Assembly (NCBI GenBank): GCA_937927435.1 | Contig: CALBDW010000149.1 | Span: 1-32,837, forward strand | Length of the DNA stretch: 32,837 nucleotides | Source: an uncultured Bdellovibrionales bacterium | Lineage (GTDB): Bacteria; Bdellovibrionota; Bdellovibrionia; Bdellovibrionales; JAMPXM01 | Reading direction: 5' to 3' | Shown: piece by piece, positions 1 through 8,195 of the stretch | Position numbering within the stretch: position 1 is the stretch's first letter | Layout: every line of letters begins with the position of its first letter | Notes under the pieces: generated by a model | What the model saw: only the letters and a program-made list of their open reading frames with translations | What the model was told of the DNA's origin: nothing | Database searches by the model: none | Made by a program: the position numbers and the translations under genes

Positions 1-143
1 TGGACCGACTGGATCGTGATCGTGACCAAAAGGATCATCGACAGAAAGCCGAGCCGCACCGCCTCGATGATCATCATCTGGTTGCGGCTGTTCGTGAAAT
101 CGAACACCTCTGGCTTGCTGCGAACAACATCCTTTTCGGCCAA
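1..143 (-). CDS. N-terminus of a probable PilS-like membrane sensor kinase (partial)
   Basis: Only the first 47 codons are in the window; the gene runs off the left edge. I place the start at a TTG at 143 because a purine-rich GGGAG/GGGAAG stretch sits just upstream and the frame stays open to the edge. The peptide has a charged, polar first 30 residues, including NSRNQMM, then a hydrophobic stretch (LGFLSMILLVTITIQ) that looks like the first membrane helix of a multi-pass sensor. It starts 13 nt after pilC stops. In Myxococcus-type pilus clusters pilB-pilT-pilC is followed by pilS and pilR, so a PilS-type kinase is the natural guess. No kinase motif is visible here, so the identity rests on position and the membrane helix only. 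Confidence 0.45.
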   Translation of the reverse strand, partial: MAEKDVVRSKPEVFDFTNSRNQMMIIEAVRLGFLSMILLVTITIQSV

Positions 144-156
144 ACTTCCCACTCCC

Positions 157-1368
157 TCAGCGCGGGCCGAGCATGTCGGCCATGTTGAAGACAGGGAGAT
201 ACATCGCCACGACGAGAACCGCGATCACGGCTCCCAAACCGACAATCAGGAGCGGCTCAATAAGCGTCGTCAAACCGTTCACGGCGACATCGACTTCATC
301 TTCATAGAAATCGGCGACCCGGCTGAGCATTTGATCGAGGTTACCCGTTTGTTCCCCGACTCCGATCATCTGGGTCACCATTCTGGGAATGTATTTTTCC
401 TTCGCCAGAGGAACGGTCAGCGATTTCCCCTCGGAAATCGAGTCTTTCGCGCGTAGGACCGCGCTTTCGATCACCGTGTTGCCGACTGTTTTCGCCGCGA
501 TGTCGAGCGCTTCCATGATCCCGATGCCCGACGAAAGAAGTGTCGAGAGCGTTCTCGTGAGCCGGGCGATGGCGCTTTTCTGCACGAGCTCACCGAAAAG
601 CGGCAGGTCGATCAAAACCTGATCGCAAACTTTTCGACCTGAGTCTGTCTGGTAGTAAACGGCGACTCCGTAAATCGCTGCGGCGATGCCGGCCAAGATG
701 AGATACCAGTACGCCAAAACGAAATCGCTCAGACGGATCACATGCTGGGTCAGGGCCGGAAGCTCCCCGTGCATGCTTTCGAAGAACGCCTGGAATTTCG
801 GTATCACAAAGGCCAGAAGCCCAAAGACGATGAGAAACGCGATTATTGAAACGACGATGGGGTACATCATCGCACTTTTCACGCGGCCCTGGATTTTGAC
901 CGACTTTTCGATGTACTGGGCAAGTCGCCCGAGAATAACGTCCAAGTTACCCGATTCTTCTCCCGCACGGACCATGTTCACGTAGAACCGGCCGAAGACC
1001 CTCGGGTGCTCGCTCATGGCGTCGGCAAGCCTCTTCCCTCGGCTGATATCGATCGCGACGGAATTGACAGCGAACGTCAGCACCGAGTTCCGCGAGCCTT
1101 GCGCGAGCGTATCCATCGCTTGAAGAATCGGAATACCCGACCCGATCAAGGTGGCGAGCTGACGTGTGAAAATCTGAAGGTCTTTCGCACGAACGGAACC
1201 GAACCCTTGCTTCTTCTTTTGAAGTTGAAGGCCCGGACCGACAACCCGCAACGGCACCATCTTTTGTGCGCGGAGTTTTACGCGCGCCTCAGCTTCGTTC
1301 GCCGCTTCAACCTCGACACGCGTTTCCCTGCCATTGGCCGCCTTGACCTCGAACACAAACTTGGCCAT
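157..1368 (-). CDS. pilC: Type IV pilus inner-membrane platform protein PilC
   Basis: This 403-residue protein matches the GspF/PilC family, the polytopic inner-membrane platform that connects the PilB and PilT motor ATPases to pilin assembly and disassembly. The two repeated T2SSF domains are visible at about 68-190 and 270-393. Each begins with the family pattern of LATLIGSGIPILQAMDTL or LSTLLSSGIGIMEALDIA and carries a GEESGNL or GEQTGNL motif. Three hydrophobic helices lie near 168-190, 218-240 and 370-392. Length is normal for PilC. The ATG start follows pilT by 15 nt, so it is almost certainly cotranscribed with pilB and pilT. A GspF from a type II secretion system is the alternative, but the adjacent pilT favours the pilus. 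Confidence 0.93.
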   Translation of the reverse strand: MAKFVFEVKAANGRETRVEVEAANEAEARVKLRAQKMVPLRVVGPGLQLQKKKQGFGSVRAKDLQIFTRQLATLIGSGIPILQAMDTLAQGSRNSVLTFAVNSVAIDISRGKRLADAMSEHPRVFGRFYVNMVRAGEESGNLDVILGRLAQYIEKSVKIQGRVKSAMMYPIVVSIIAFLIVFGLLAFVIPKFQAFFESMHGELPALTQHVIRLSDFVLAYWYLILAGIAAAIYGVAVYYQTDSGRKVCDQVLIDLPLFGELVQKSAIARLTRTLSTLLSSGIGIMEALDIAAKTVGNTVIESAVLRAKDSISEGKSLTVPLAKEKYIPRMVTQMIGVGEQTGNLDQMLSRVADFYEDEVDVAVNGLTTLIEPLLIVGLGAVIAVLVVAMYLPVFNMADMLGPR

Positions 1369-1383
1369 TTCTCAGCTCGCTTC

Positions 1384-2451
1384 CTAGATTCCCGCCTTCT
1401 TCAAAAGCATATCCAGCTGCTCGGGCTCCGGACTCGCCGCAAAAGCGGTTTTCAAATCGATCTTCCGTTTCATCAGAAGGTTAACAAGACTCTGATTCAT
1501 CGTGACCATGCCCGTGGTTTCCTGCCCGACCTGCATCATCGAAGGGATCTGATGCAATTTGTTTTCACGAACCAAGTTGCGGATGCTCGGGGTCATGAGC
1601 AGGAACTCAACGGCGACGACGCGCCCTCCCTGCAAGCTCGGAAGCAGTCTTTGCGAAATCACGGCTTGCAGGGTGAAGCTCAAAAGCACCCGGATCCTTT
1701 CTTGCTGTTCGGCCGGAAAAACCGACACGATCCGGTTGATGGTTTGCACCGCGGAGTTCGTGTGCAACGTCGCGAATACCAAGTGCCCGGTCTCCGCGGT
1801 CGTCAGCCCCATCTCGATGGATTCGAGGTCGCGCAACTCTCCAAGCAGACAGTAATCCGGGTCTTGCCGGAGAAGATACTTCGCGGCTGTACGGAACGTC
1901 GTGGAATCGGCCCCGATTTCCCTCTGGTTAACGATACAGTTCTTGTGCTGGTGCACGAACTCGATCGGGTCTTCAAGCGTCATGATGTGCCCGAACCGCT
2001 CCGTGTTGATCTTATCGATCAGAGTCGCGATGGTGGTCGACTTACCTGAGCCGGTCGGCCCAGTCACCAAAACAAGACCGTGGTTCAGATTCGTGACGTC
2101 GCCGATCGCAGGTGGAAGGCCCAAATCCTGAAACTTCGGAATCAGCGTTGGAACCCGCCGGAAAACCCCCGAAACCGCTCCCCGCTGGAAGAAGTAATTG
2201 GCACGGAAGCGGGCGAGGTTTTTCACGTCGAAACTGAAATCGAGTTCCTTCGCCTCCTCGAAGCGGCTCTTCTGCATGTCGCTCAGAACCGAATAGCAAA
2301 GCTTGCGCGTTTGCTCCTTTGTGAGCGGATCGGTTTTCACGCGGACAATCCGACCGTTGATCCGAAGCGCAGGCTGCGATCCGGCCACGATATGGAGGTC
2401 GGACGCTCCTTGGTCTGATGCAAATTTCAAAAGTTGCAACAGCGTAATCAT
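1384..2451 (-). CDS. pilT: Twitching-motility retraction ATPase PilT
   Basis: This 355-residue protein is a hexameric cytoplasmic ATPase of the PilT family, which powers pilus retraction. Visible motifs are Walker A GPTGSGKST (131-139), the Asp box TLEDPIEF (158-165), the Walker B/Glu region DYCLLGELRD (199-208), the His box TGHLVFATLHTN (221-232) and the PilT-diagnostic C-terminal SIRNLVRE, close to the usual AIRNLIRE that is needed for retraction. The Walker B segment reads YCLLGELRD rather than the common VILVGEMRD. The ATG overlaps the pilB stop in an ATGA, indicating translational coupling. The C-terminus ends shortly after the conserved core. Confidence 0.95.
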   Translation of the reverse strand: MITLLQLLKFASDQGASDLHIVAGSQPALRINGRIVRVKTDPLTKEQTRKLCYSVLSDMQKSRFEEAKELDFSFDVKNLARFRANYFFQRGAVSGVFRRVPTLIPKFQDLGLPPAIGDVTNLNHGLVLVTGPTGSGKSTTIATLIDKINTERFGHIMTLEDPIEFVHQHKNCIVNQREIGADSTTFRTAAKYLLRQDPDYCLLGELRDLESIEMGLTTAETGHLVFATLHTNSAVQTINRIVSVFPAEQQERIRVLLSFTLQAVISQRLLPSLQGGRVVAVEFLLMTPSIRNLVRENKLHQIPSMMQVGQETTGMVTMNQSLVNLLMKRKIDLKTAFAASPEPEQLDMLLKKAGI

Positions 2452-4169
2452 GCTTCGTGATCCCCAATTGTCGTCGTGAGAACTTCTTCAAGAGAAATCA
2501 CGCCGGCTTTCAACTTCGCAATCGCCGCCTGACGGAGCGTTCGCATTCCACCTTTGATCGCGGCTCTCTTGATTTCAAGGGGACTGCCACCCTTCATGAT
2601 GACTTCGCGAAGTTGCGGCGTCATCTGCATCACCTCGAAAATACCGATACGGCCTTTGATTCCCGTTCCATTGCAGACAGAACATCCTTCGCCACGCATG
2701 ACTTCGAATGTTCCCACCTCTTCCGGCCGGACACCCGCGTCGATAAGAACTTTCTTGTCCACTTTTTGCGGGGCCACGCACTTCGTGCAAATACGTCCAG
2801 CCATCCGCTGGGCGACGACGAGAGAGACTGTCGACGAGATGAGGTAAGGCGCAATCCCGATATCGGCCAGTCGCGCGATCGTCGCCGGGGCGTCGTTCGT
2901 GTGCAATGTGCTCAAGACAAGGTGACCGGTATTCGCCGCCTTAAACGCGATTTCTGCGGTTTCGTAGTCGCGAATCTCACCGACCATGATAATGTCAGGG
3001 TCTTGCCGGAGGAATGCCCTCAGCGCCTCTGCGAAACCGAAGTTGATCTCCGGGTTGACTTGAACCTGATTGATACCCGGTAGTTCGAACTCAACCGGAT
3101 CTTCCGCCGTACAGATGTTCAATTGCGGATCGTTGATGGACGCAAGCGCCGAATAAAGCGTGGTCGTCTTACCGGAGCCCGTCGGACCGGTGACCAACAC
3201 CATGCCCTGCGGTTGATTGATCTTTTCGCGCAGGATCGCAAGGTCTACGTCGTCGAGCCCCAGCTTCGACAAATCGAGCTTAAGATTCGATTTATCGAGA
3301 ATCCGCATAACGATTTTTTCGCCGAAGAGAGTCGGCAGAACACTAACCCGCAAGTCGACGTCGCCGCCGTTCTGCGCGCGCACTTTGATACGGCCGTCCT
3401 GCGGCCGGCGGCGCTCGGCGATATCCAGATGCGCCATGATTTTAATACGGCTCGCGAGACCAGCCGCGACTCCCGCAGGCGGCTGACTCTTCTCGTGCAG
3501 AAGACCGTCAATGCGATAACGGACACGCACACGCTTTTCGTAAGGCTCGATATGAATGTCACTCGCCCCCATGCGGATAGCTTCCGAAAGCATGAGGTTG
3601 ACGAATTTAACGATCGGTCCGAGATCCTTATCGTCGGGGGCGTCGATGGCTTGCGCTTGAAGCGATGCCGTGAAATTGAACGCTTCTTCGACGTTCTCCA
3701 GCTCGCTCGCCGCGGACATGAGTCCCGAACCAGCTTGCGTTTTGTAGTTCTTCTCGATGGCGCGGACGATAGCCGATTCCGCGGCCACGACAGGCTCGAT
3801 CTTGCATTTGCTGATGAACGCCAAGTCGTCGCGCACGAACATATTCGAGGGATCGGCGAATGCCACGACCAGTGTGCTGCCGGCTTTCGAAACCGGGACC
3901 ACGCAGTGCTTGACGCAAACGTCGTGCGGAAGAGCTTTGAGGGCCTCCGAATCGATTTCAAACTGATCGAGGTCGATAGATGGCAGACCGTATTGCCGGC
4001 CAAGAAACTCCGCCATCGCCACGTCATCGACATAGCCGAGTTTGACCAACGCCGAACTCAGCCGGCCGCCGGAGTTCTTTTGTTCTTTGCGGGCCTCTTC
4101 GATCTGCTGCATGGTCACAAGATTTCCTTGGACCAGAAGCTCGCCCAGGCCCTTTCTGACCGCCGACAT
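2448..4169 (-). CDS. pilB: Type IV pilus assembly ATPase PilB
   Basis: This is a 573-residue extension ATPase of the GspE/PilB family that drives pilin polymerisation. An N-terminal MshEN-type region (about 1-145) is followed by the RecA-like motor: Walker A GPTGSGKTT (328-336), Asp box AEDPVEF (355-361), Walker B DIIMVGEIRD (392-401) and His box TGHLVLSTLHTND (414-426). Two CxxC pairs (C461/C464 and C496/C499) form the usual zinc site. I choose the ATG at 4169 because GAGG lies 5 nt upstream; a TTG seven codons earlier keeps the frame but has no comparable ribosome site. MshEN domains in some homologues bind cyclic di-GMP, which I infer only as a possibility. It is the first gene of the pilB-pilT-pilC operon. 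Confidence 0.95.
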   Translation of the reverse strand: MSAVRKGLGELLVQGNLVTMQQIEEARKEQKNSGGRLSSALVKLGYVDDVAMAEFLGRQYGLPSIDLDQFEIDSEALKALPHDVCVKHCVVPVSKAGSTLVVAFADPSNMFVRDDLAFISKCKIEPVVAAESAIVRAIEKNYKTQAGSGLMSAASELENVEEAFNFTASLQAQAIDAPDDKDLGPIVKFVNLMLSEAIRMGASDIHIEPYEKRVRVRYRIDGLLHEKSQPPAGVAAGLASRIKIMAHLDIAERRRPQDGRIKVRAQNGGDVDLRVSVLPTLFGEKIVMRILDKSNLKLDLSKLGLDDVDLAILREKINQPQGMVLVTGPTGSGKTTTLYSALASINDPQLNICTAEDPVEFELPGINQVQVNPEINFGFAEALRAFLRQDPDIIMVGEIRDYETAEIAFKAANTGHLVLSTLHTNDAPATIARLADIGIAPYLISSTVSLVVAQRMAGRICTKCVAPQKVDKKVLIDAGVRPEEVGTFEVMRGEGCSVCNGTGIKGRIGIFEVMQMTPQLREVIMKGGSPLEIKRAAIKGGMRTLRQAAIAKLKAGVISLEEVLTTTIGDHEA

Positions 4170-4223
4170 ACCGTCCTCTTTCCCGCGCAATTCGTCTGAA
4201 TGACTTGCTTTTTTAGTTTAAAT

Positions 4224-4257
4224 GGGGAAAAGGACGATCGTAACTGTTCGAACGTCC
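4224..4257 (-). terminator. Rho-independent terminator after the AroE-like gene
   Basis: Read on the minus strand, GGACGTTCG (4257-4249) pairs with CGATCGTCC (4240-4232) with one internal mismatch, around an 8-nt loop, and is followed by TTTT then CCCC. It sits about 19 nt past the stop of the 4276-5154 gene and before pilB, in the right place to separate the ribF unit from the pil operon. The short T-run makes it modest rather than strong. Confidence 0.5.
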
Positions 4258-4275
4258 GAGTTTTTCACAGGGAGA

Positions 4276-5154
4276 TCACGAACTTCTGACGTTCTTGTAC
4301 GCCTCGGTCAAGCGCTCGATCGGGAGTGCGATCCCGAGAATTTCACTGGCCCATTCGAAATCCGACCAGGCCCAAACTCGGTACCCGGGAGCAACTGCCG
4401 CCCCGACCGCGACGGCTTCGGAGTCCAATTCGTCGTGCCGCTCAAGCGGAAGATCGATCCAGATCCCGCCGGGCTTCAGGAAATTAAAGTAGAACAACTC
4501 ATCGAGAGCGCCCCCGTCCCGCCCCCTGACCAAAGTGTTGACCGCCACGGAATTCACGCTGGGGAGCTGCGTGATCATGTGGCGTGGAACGAACTGGAAC
4601 TGGCAATTGAAAAAGACCTTCTCGGCCTCTTCGATGAATCCCCTTCCTGCCTCTTCGTCGGGGTCACTGACTGAAAATTTGAAGAATCCCGTTTTCGCAA
4701 GGGCCGCAACCACTGATCTCGCTTCCGCGCCCGCTCCCAATACGAAAACGCCGCCGGAAAAATCGACGGCTTTCAAATCCGAGATAAGCGCGCGCCGGAT
4801 TCCTTCGCAAAGATAATTTTTCGGCCACCATGTCGCGCTTTCTCCTCCGCCTTCCTCTTGAGTCCGGACAAAAGCTCCGTCCGCTTTCATCTGCGCGTAA
4901 GTGTCGGCCGTTTGCAGGGCAAGCATGACCGTCGACATATGATTCGCCGAAAGATGCACCAAACGGCAAAGCTCGCCGCCGATGCGAAGTTGGCCGAACT
5001 GGCTTTGAGCTTCCTTCATAACTTCCGAGAACCGCTCTGCGTCCGCTTCGATAAACGAGAATTCGTTAGGGAAACCGGCTTCGTTGAGAACGGAACTCAA
5101 CGTTTGATAGCGGTCGTGCTCCGAACGGTCTGATATCTCGGCCCAGCGAAGCAT
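4276..5154 (-). CDS. Degenerate shikimate dehydrogenase-like Rossmann protein
   Basis: This 292-residue protein has the layout of the AroE family: an N-terminal substrate-like domain (1-120), a dinucleotide-binding motif (VFVLGAGAEARSVV, about 136-149), and a C-terminal segment resembling the AroE tail. AroE reduces 3-dehydroshikimate with NADPH, but the hallmark substrate-site motifs are not recognisable: I see no NxTxPxK lysine segment, and the usual NTDG before the Rossmann motif appears as PKNYLCEG. That suggests loss or change of activity, so I give no gene symbol. The ATG start is 7 nt after ribF, whose TGA overlaps this gene's GAGG ribosome site, so the two are coupled. A hairpin terminator follows. 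What it binds is unknown. Confidence 0.6.
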   Translation of the reverse strand: MLRWAEISDRSEHDRYQTLSSVLNEAGFPNEFSFIEADAERFSEVMKEAQSQFGQLRIGGELCRLVHLSANHMSTVMLALQTADTYAQMKADGAFVRTQEEGGGESATWWPKNYLCEGIRRALISDLKAVDFSGGVFVLGAGAEARSVVAALAKTGFFKFSVSDPDEEAGRGFIEEAEKVFFNCQFQFVPRHMITQLPSVNSVAVNTLVRGRDGGALDELFYFNFLKPGGIWIDLPLERHDELDSEAVAVGAAVAPGYRVWAWSDFEWASEILGIALPIERLTEAYKNVRSS

Positions 5155-5161
5155 GGAAACC

Positions 5162-6121
5162 TCATAAATCCGATAAGGAGGACAATTTTGACCGCGCTTG
5201 CGCGATGTCGGCTTGAATCTGGCTCACGAGAGCATCGACCGAAGAGAACTTCTTCTCCTCCCGCAAACGAGCCACAAATTCGATCTTTAAAGTCTCGCCG
5301 TATAGATCTCCCGACTCCTCGTTCGGCGGAAAACCGATGAGGTGAGCTTCGATGCTGGGCACGCCGCCTTGGGCGTCCACAAAGGTCGGATTAAAGCCGA
5401 TGTTCACAGCCGCGGGCCAGCGCCGCCCGCGAACTTCAACCCAAGCCGCGTAAACCCCTCGAGCCGGAATCGTTTCGGCCGTCGTCCGTACATTGGCCGT
5501 GGGAACCCCAATCGTTCTGCCGCGCCCGGCGCCTTTCTCGACAAGTCCCTGCACATAAAATCGCCGGCCCAAGAGGTTGTTCGCCAACTCGACATCGCCC
5601 GCCACAACAGCCTGCCGAATACGGGTTGAAGAGACCAAGACGTCACCGACTTTAACCGGGGGCATGACCTCCACATCCACGCCCAAGCTTTTCGCCCGCT
5701 CTTTCAAGAACTCGATCGACCCTTGGCGGTTCGCCCCGAAGCTGAAGTCGTAGCCGACCACGATGGCCTGAGGAACGTAAGGCTTAAAGATCCACTCAAG
5801 CAGATAAGTCTCCGGCGATAATTGGGAAAACTCCCGCGAAAACGGCTCAATTACCAAATTATCGACCCCTAGACGTTCCATCTGCTCGCGAAGATCCTCT
5901 TGGTCGAAAATGCGGTGCAACTGGCGGTCAGGATAAAGAACCTTTACAGGGTGCGGCTCAAAAGTGATCACGACAGAGGGAACCTGCCGTTCTTTCGCCC
6001 TCTCGATAAGGCGCCGAATGAGCGACTGATGGCCCAGATGCACGCCATCAAAATTGCCGATCGTTAAGACCGAAGCTTTAAAAGGAGCCGCTAGAGTTCG
6101 AGTTCCATGAATGATACGCAC
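5162..6121 (-). CDS. ribF: Bifunctional riboflavin kinase/FAD synthetase RibF
   Basis: This 319-residue enzyme converts riboflavin to FMN and then to FAD in the cytoplasm. The N-terminal FAD synthetase (nucleotidyltransferase) domain shows IGNFDGVHLGHQ (21-32), TFEPHP (53-58) and SSTRIR (164-169). The C-terminal flavokinase domain shows GRGRTIGVPTAN (199-210) and the Glu-bearing GDLYGE segment. Length matches the family. The start is a GTG at 6121 without a clear Shine-Dalgarno sequence, chosen because the protein then begins with the usual short lead before GNFDG. It is the first gene of a two-gene unit with the AroE-like gene and is divergent from the CHASE2 kinase. Confidence 0.95.
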   Translation of the reverse strand: MRIIHGTRTLAAPFKASVLTIGNFDGVHLGHQSLIRRLIERAKERQVPSVVITFEPHPVKVLYPDRQLHRIFDQEDLREQMERLGVDNLVIEPFSREFSQLSPETYLLEWIFKPYVPQAIVVGYDFSFGANRQGSIEFLKERAKSLGVDVEVMPPVKVGDVLVSSTRIRQAVVAGDVELANNLLGRRFYVQGLVEKGAGRGRTIGVPTANVRTTAETIPARGVYAAWVEVRGRRWPAAVNIGFNPTFVDAQGGVPSIEAHLIGFPPNEESGDLYGETLKIEFVARLREEKKFSSVDALVSQIQADIAQARSKLSSLSDL

Positions 6122-6231
6122 ACGCCATTGATAACAGATTTCCGGGCATTGAGCGAGCTTGCGAAAATTACTGGATGTTGCTACATTGCGTCAGCTATCA
6201 ATCCCGACCCTATGTGAAAACGGCAGGAGCC

Positions 6232-8178
6232 ATGCTGGAACGCTGGTTGGAATTACGTAAATTTCTTCAATACCACCTGCTCCTCGTTTGGAGAACGCGG
6301 GACTTTTGGTTGCGCGCGATCGGCTGCTGGTTCGTCGGGATCATCCTCCTCAGCCACGACGAGTCCCGCAATTACGACCTTCGCTTCAAAGCCCGCGGCC
6401 AGCGTCCGGCCCATTCACGCATCGTGATCGTCGACTTAGGAGAACGCGAAGGTCTCTTTCTTGAAAACGAACGGCGGAATGTGCTCCGTCCGTTGAAAGA
6501 AATCATTCCTTACAACGACACCTACTTCTGGCAGCCGAAGACGTGGGAAAAAATTCTTTCGCGCCTGCTTGAGGCCTCGCCGCACGCCATCGGCGTCACT
6601 CTCTACTTCGGCGACCAGGTCCGCTCGGAACGTCTGACGGATGAAAGCCGGCAGGTTTTCGAAGACCCGCGTATCGTCTGGGGAGCTGATATCGACTCCA
6701 ACGGCCGGATCCTCGTTCCGGTTTTTGCATCCACCTACAACACGAACGTCGGGCTGCGCGAAATTCGCGCGGACGACGACGGCGTGGTCAGACGCTTCAC
6801 GAGTTCTTACGTTCAAGTTCCTCATATGGGCTCGCGCTTGGCCGCCCTGGCTGACTCAAGCTACCACTCGTGGGAAGACCGCCCCTCGCGCAAATCGGCG
6901 CTGATCAACTTCACGGGTGACAAGAATTCTTTCACCGTCATCAACGCCCGAGACATTCTCGAAGGCCGGTTCGACCCCGAGCAAGTACGGGACAGCGTCG
7001 TGCTGATCGGCCCCTTGAGCTCGCCATCGGAAATGCTGCAAACGCCGCTGGGACGCATGAGCCGGACCGAAATCCTCGCCAACGTCACCGACACGCTCGT
7101 CGCGCGCAAGATCATCCACCATTGGCCGACACCCGTTTACATTTCCATCTTGGCCCTCCTCATGGCCGGGTCAATTTGGGTCCTGATCACGTATCCGCAA
7201 TCGGTGGCCTTGGTCGCGTTCATCATCGCGGCGATCGTGTGGGCCGCCGTCAGCACGTGGGCGTTCGACACGTTATTCTTATGGATTCCGCTCTTTTCGC
7301 CGCTCGCACAGCTCACTGTCACGTGCATCGTGTTCCTGAGCTACCAGTTAGCGATCAACGAGCGTCGCACATGGAGTCTCCAGCAACAGGAACGTTATCG
7401 CTCCGAAATCGAACAACTCAAAACGAACTTCGTCAGCATGATGAGCCACGACTTGAAGACCCCGATCGCGAAAATTCAGGCGATTTGCGACCGTCTTCTC
7501 TTCGCTGTGTCGGACCCCGCGCTCGTTCAGGATTTGAAAACTTTGCGGCGCTCGAGTGACGAATTGCACCGCTACATCCAAAGTATCCTGCAGGTCACCA
7601 AAATCGAGGCGAAAGACTTCCGGATCCGGAAAGAAGTGACCGACATCAACGAGAACATCGAACGCGTCGTCAACCGTCTTCGCCCGCTCGCGGCGGAAAA
7701 GAACCTCAAAATCGAAAGTCAACTCGAACCGATGTTCTCCATCGAAGTCGACACGACTCTGATTCAGGAGGTCATCCACAACTTGATCGAAAACGCGATC
7801 AAGTACACTCCGGCGCCGGATTCGGAATCCGCACAGCCGGGCGTCATCCGCGTGATTTCCCAGGAAAAAGATGACAATGTGGTGGTCGTCGTCGAAGATA
7901 CGGGGCCCGGAATCGACCCGGCGGACCACGAAAACGTTTGGAAAAAATTCACGCGCGGACGGAGCCAGGCCGCCAGCGGCGAAGTAAAAGGAACAGGGCT
8001 GGGACTGTACCTAGTTAAGTATTTCATCGAGCTCCACGGCGGCCGCGTTTTCTTGGAAAGTGAGCTAGGAAGAGGTACTCGTATCGGATTCACAATTCCG
8101 ATCGTGTCGGAATCATCCGACGAAGATTCGGAACCGGCGACGGCCGCGGAAGAAGCTGGCCGCATGCCGGCCGTATGA
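6232..8178 (+). CDS. CHASE2-domain membrane sensor histidine kinase
   Basis: This is a 648-residue transmembrane histidine kinase. A first membrane helix (25-41) is followed by an extracytoplasmic CHASE2 domain (about 45-295, with the family-like DSVVLIGPL near its end), three closely packed helices (about 300-372), a short coiled coil, and the kinase core. The phospho-acceptor His406 lies in MSHDLKTP. The ATPase has HNLIENAIKYTP (N box), DTGPGID (G1) and GTGLGLYL (G2). There is no PAS or HAMP domain between membrane and kinase. I start at the ATG at 6232, with AGGAG only 2 nt away; an ATG at 6175 would add 19 residues but lacks a ribosome site. It lies 17 nt before the response regulator. 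The signal sensed is unknown. Confidence 0.9.
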   Translation: MLERWLELRKFLQYHLLLVWRTRDFWLRAIGCWFVGIILLSHDESRNYDLRFKARGQRPAHSRIVIVDLGEREGLFLENERRNVLRPLKEIIPYNDTYFWQPKTWEKILSRLLEASPHAIGVTLYFGDQVRSERLTDESRQVFEDPRIVWGADIDSNGRILVPVFASTYNTNVGLREIRADDDGVVRRFTSSYVQVPHMGSRLAALADSSYHSWEDRPSRKSALINFTGDKNSFTVINARDILEGRFDPEQVRDSVVLIGPLSSPSEMLQTPLGRMSRTEILANVTDTLVARKIIHHWPTPVYISILALLMAGSIWVLITYPQSVALVAFIIAAIVWAAVSTWAFDTLFLWIPLFSPLAQLTVTCIVFLSYQLAINERRTWSLQQQERYRSEIEQLKTNFVSMMSHDLKTPIAKIQAICDRLLFAVSDPALVQDLKTLRRSSDELHRYIQSILQVTKIEAKDFRIRKEVTDINENIERVVNRLRPLAAEKNLKIESQLEPMFSIEVDTTLIQEVIHNLIENAIKYTPAPDSESAQPGVIRVISQEKDDNVVVVVEDTGPGIDPADHENVWKKFTRGRSQAASGEVKGTGLGLYLVKYFIELHGGRVFLESELGRGTRIGFTIPIVSESSDEDSEPATAAEEAGRMPAV

Positions 8179-8195
8179 ACTGAGGGAGGCGAGGA

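Noticed and set aside
1006..2049. Long plus-strand open frame antisense to pilC/pilT
   Set aside because: It lies wholly opposite two clear genes, has no ribosome site, and its protein is rich in Arg/His with no motif, as expected for a shadow of GC-rich coding DNA.
3123..4199. Long plus-strand open frame antisense to pilB
   Set aside because: Entirely opposite pilB; composition is typical of a shadow frame and it has no start site.
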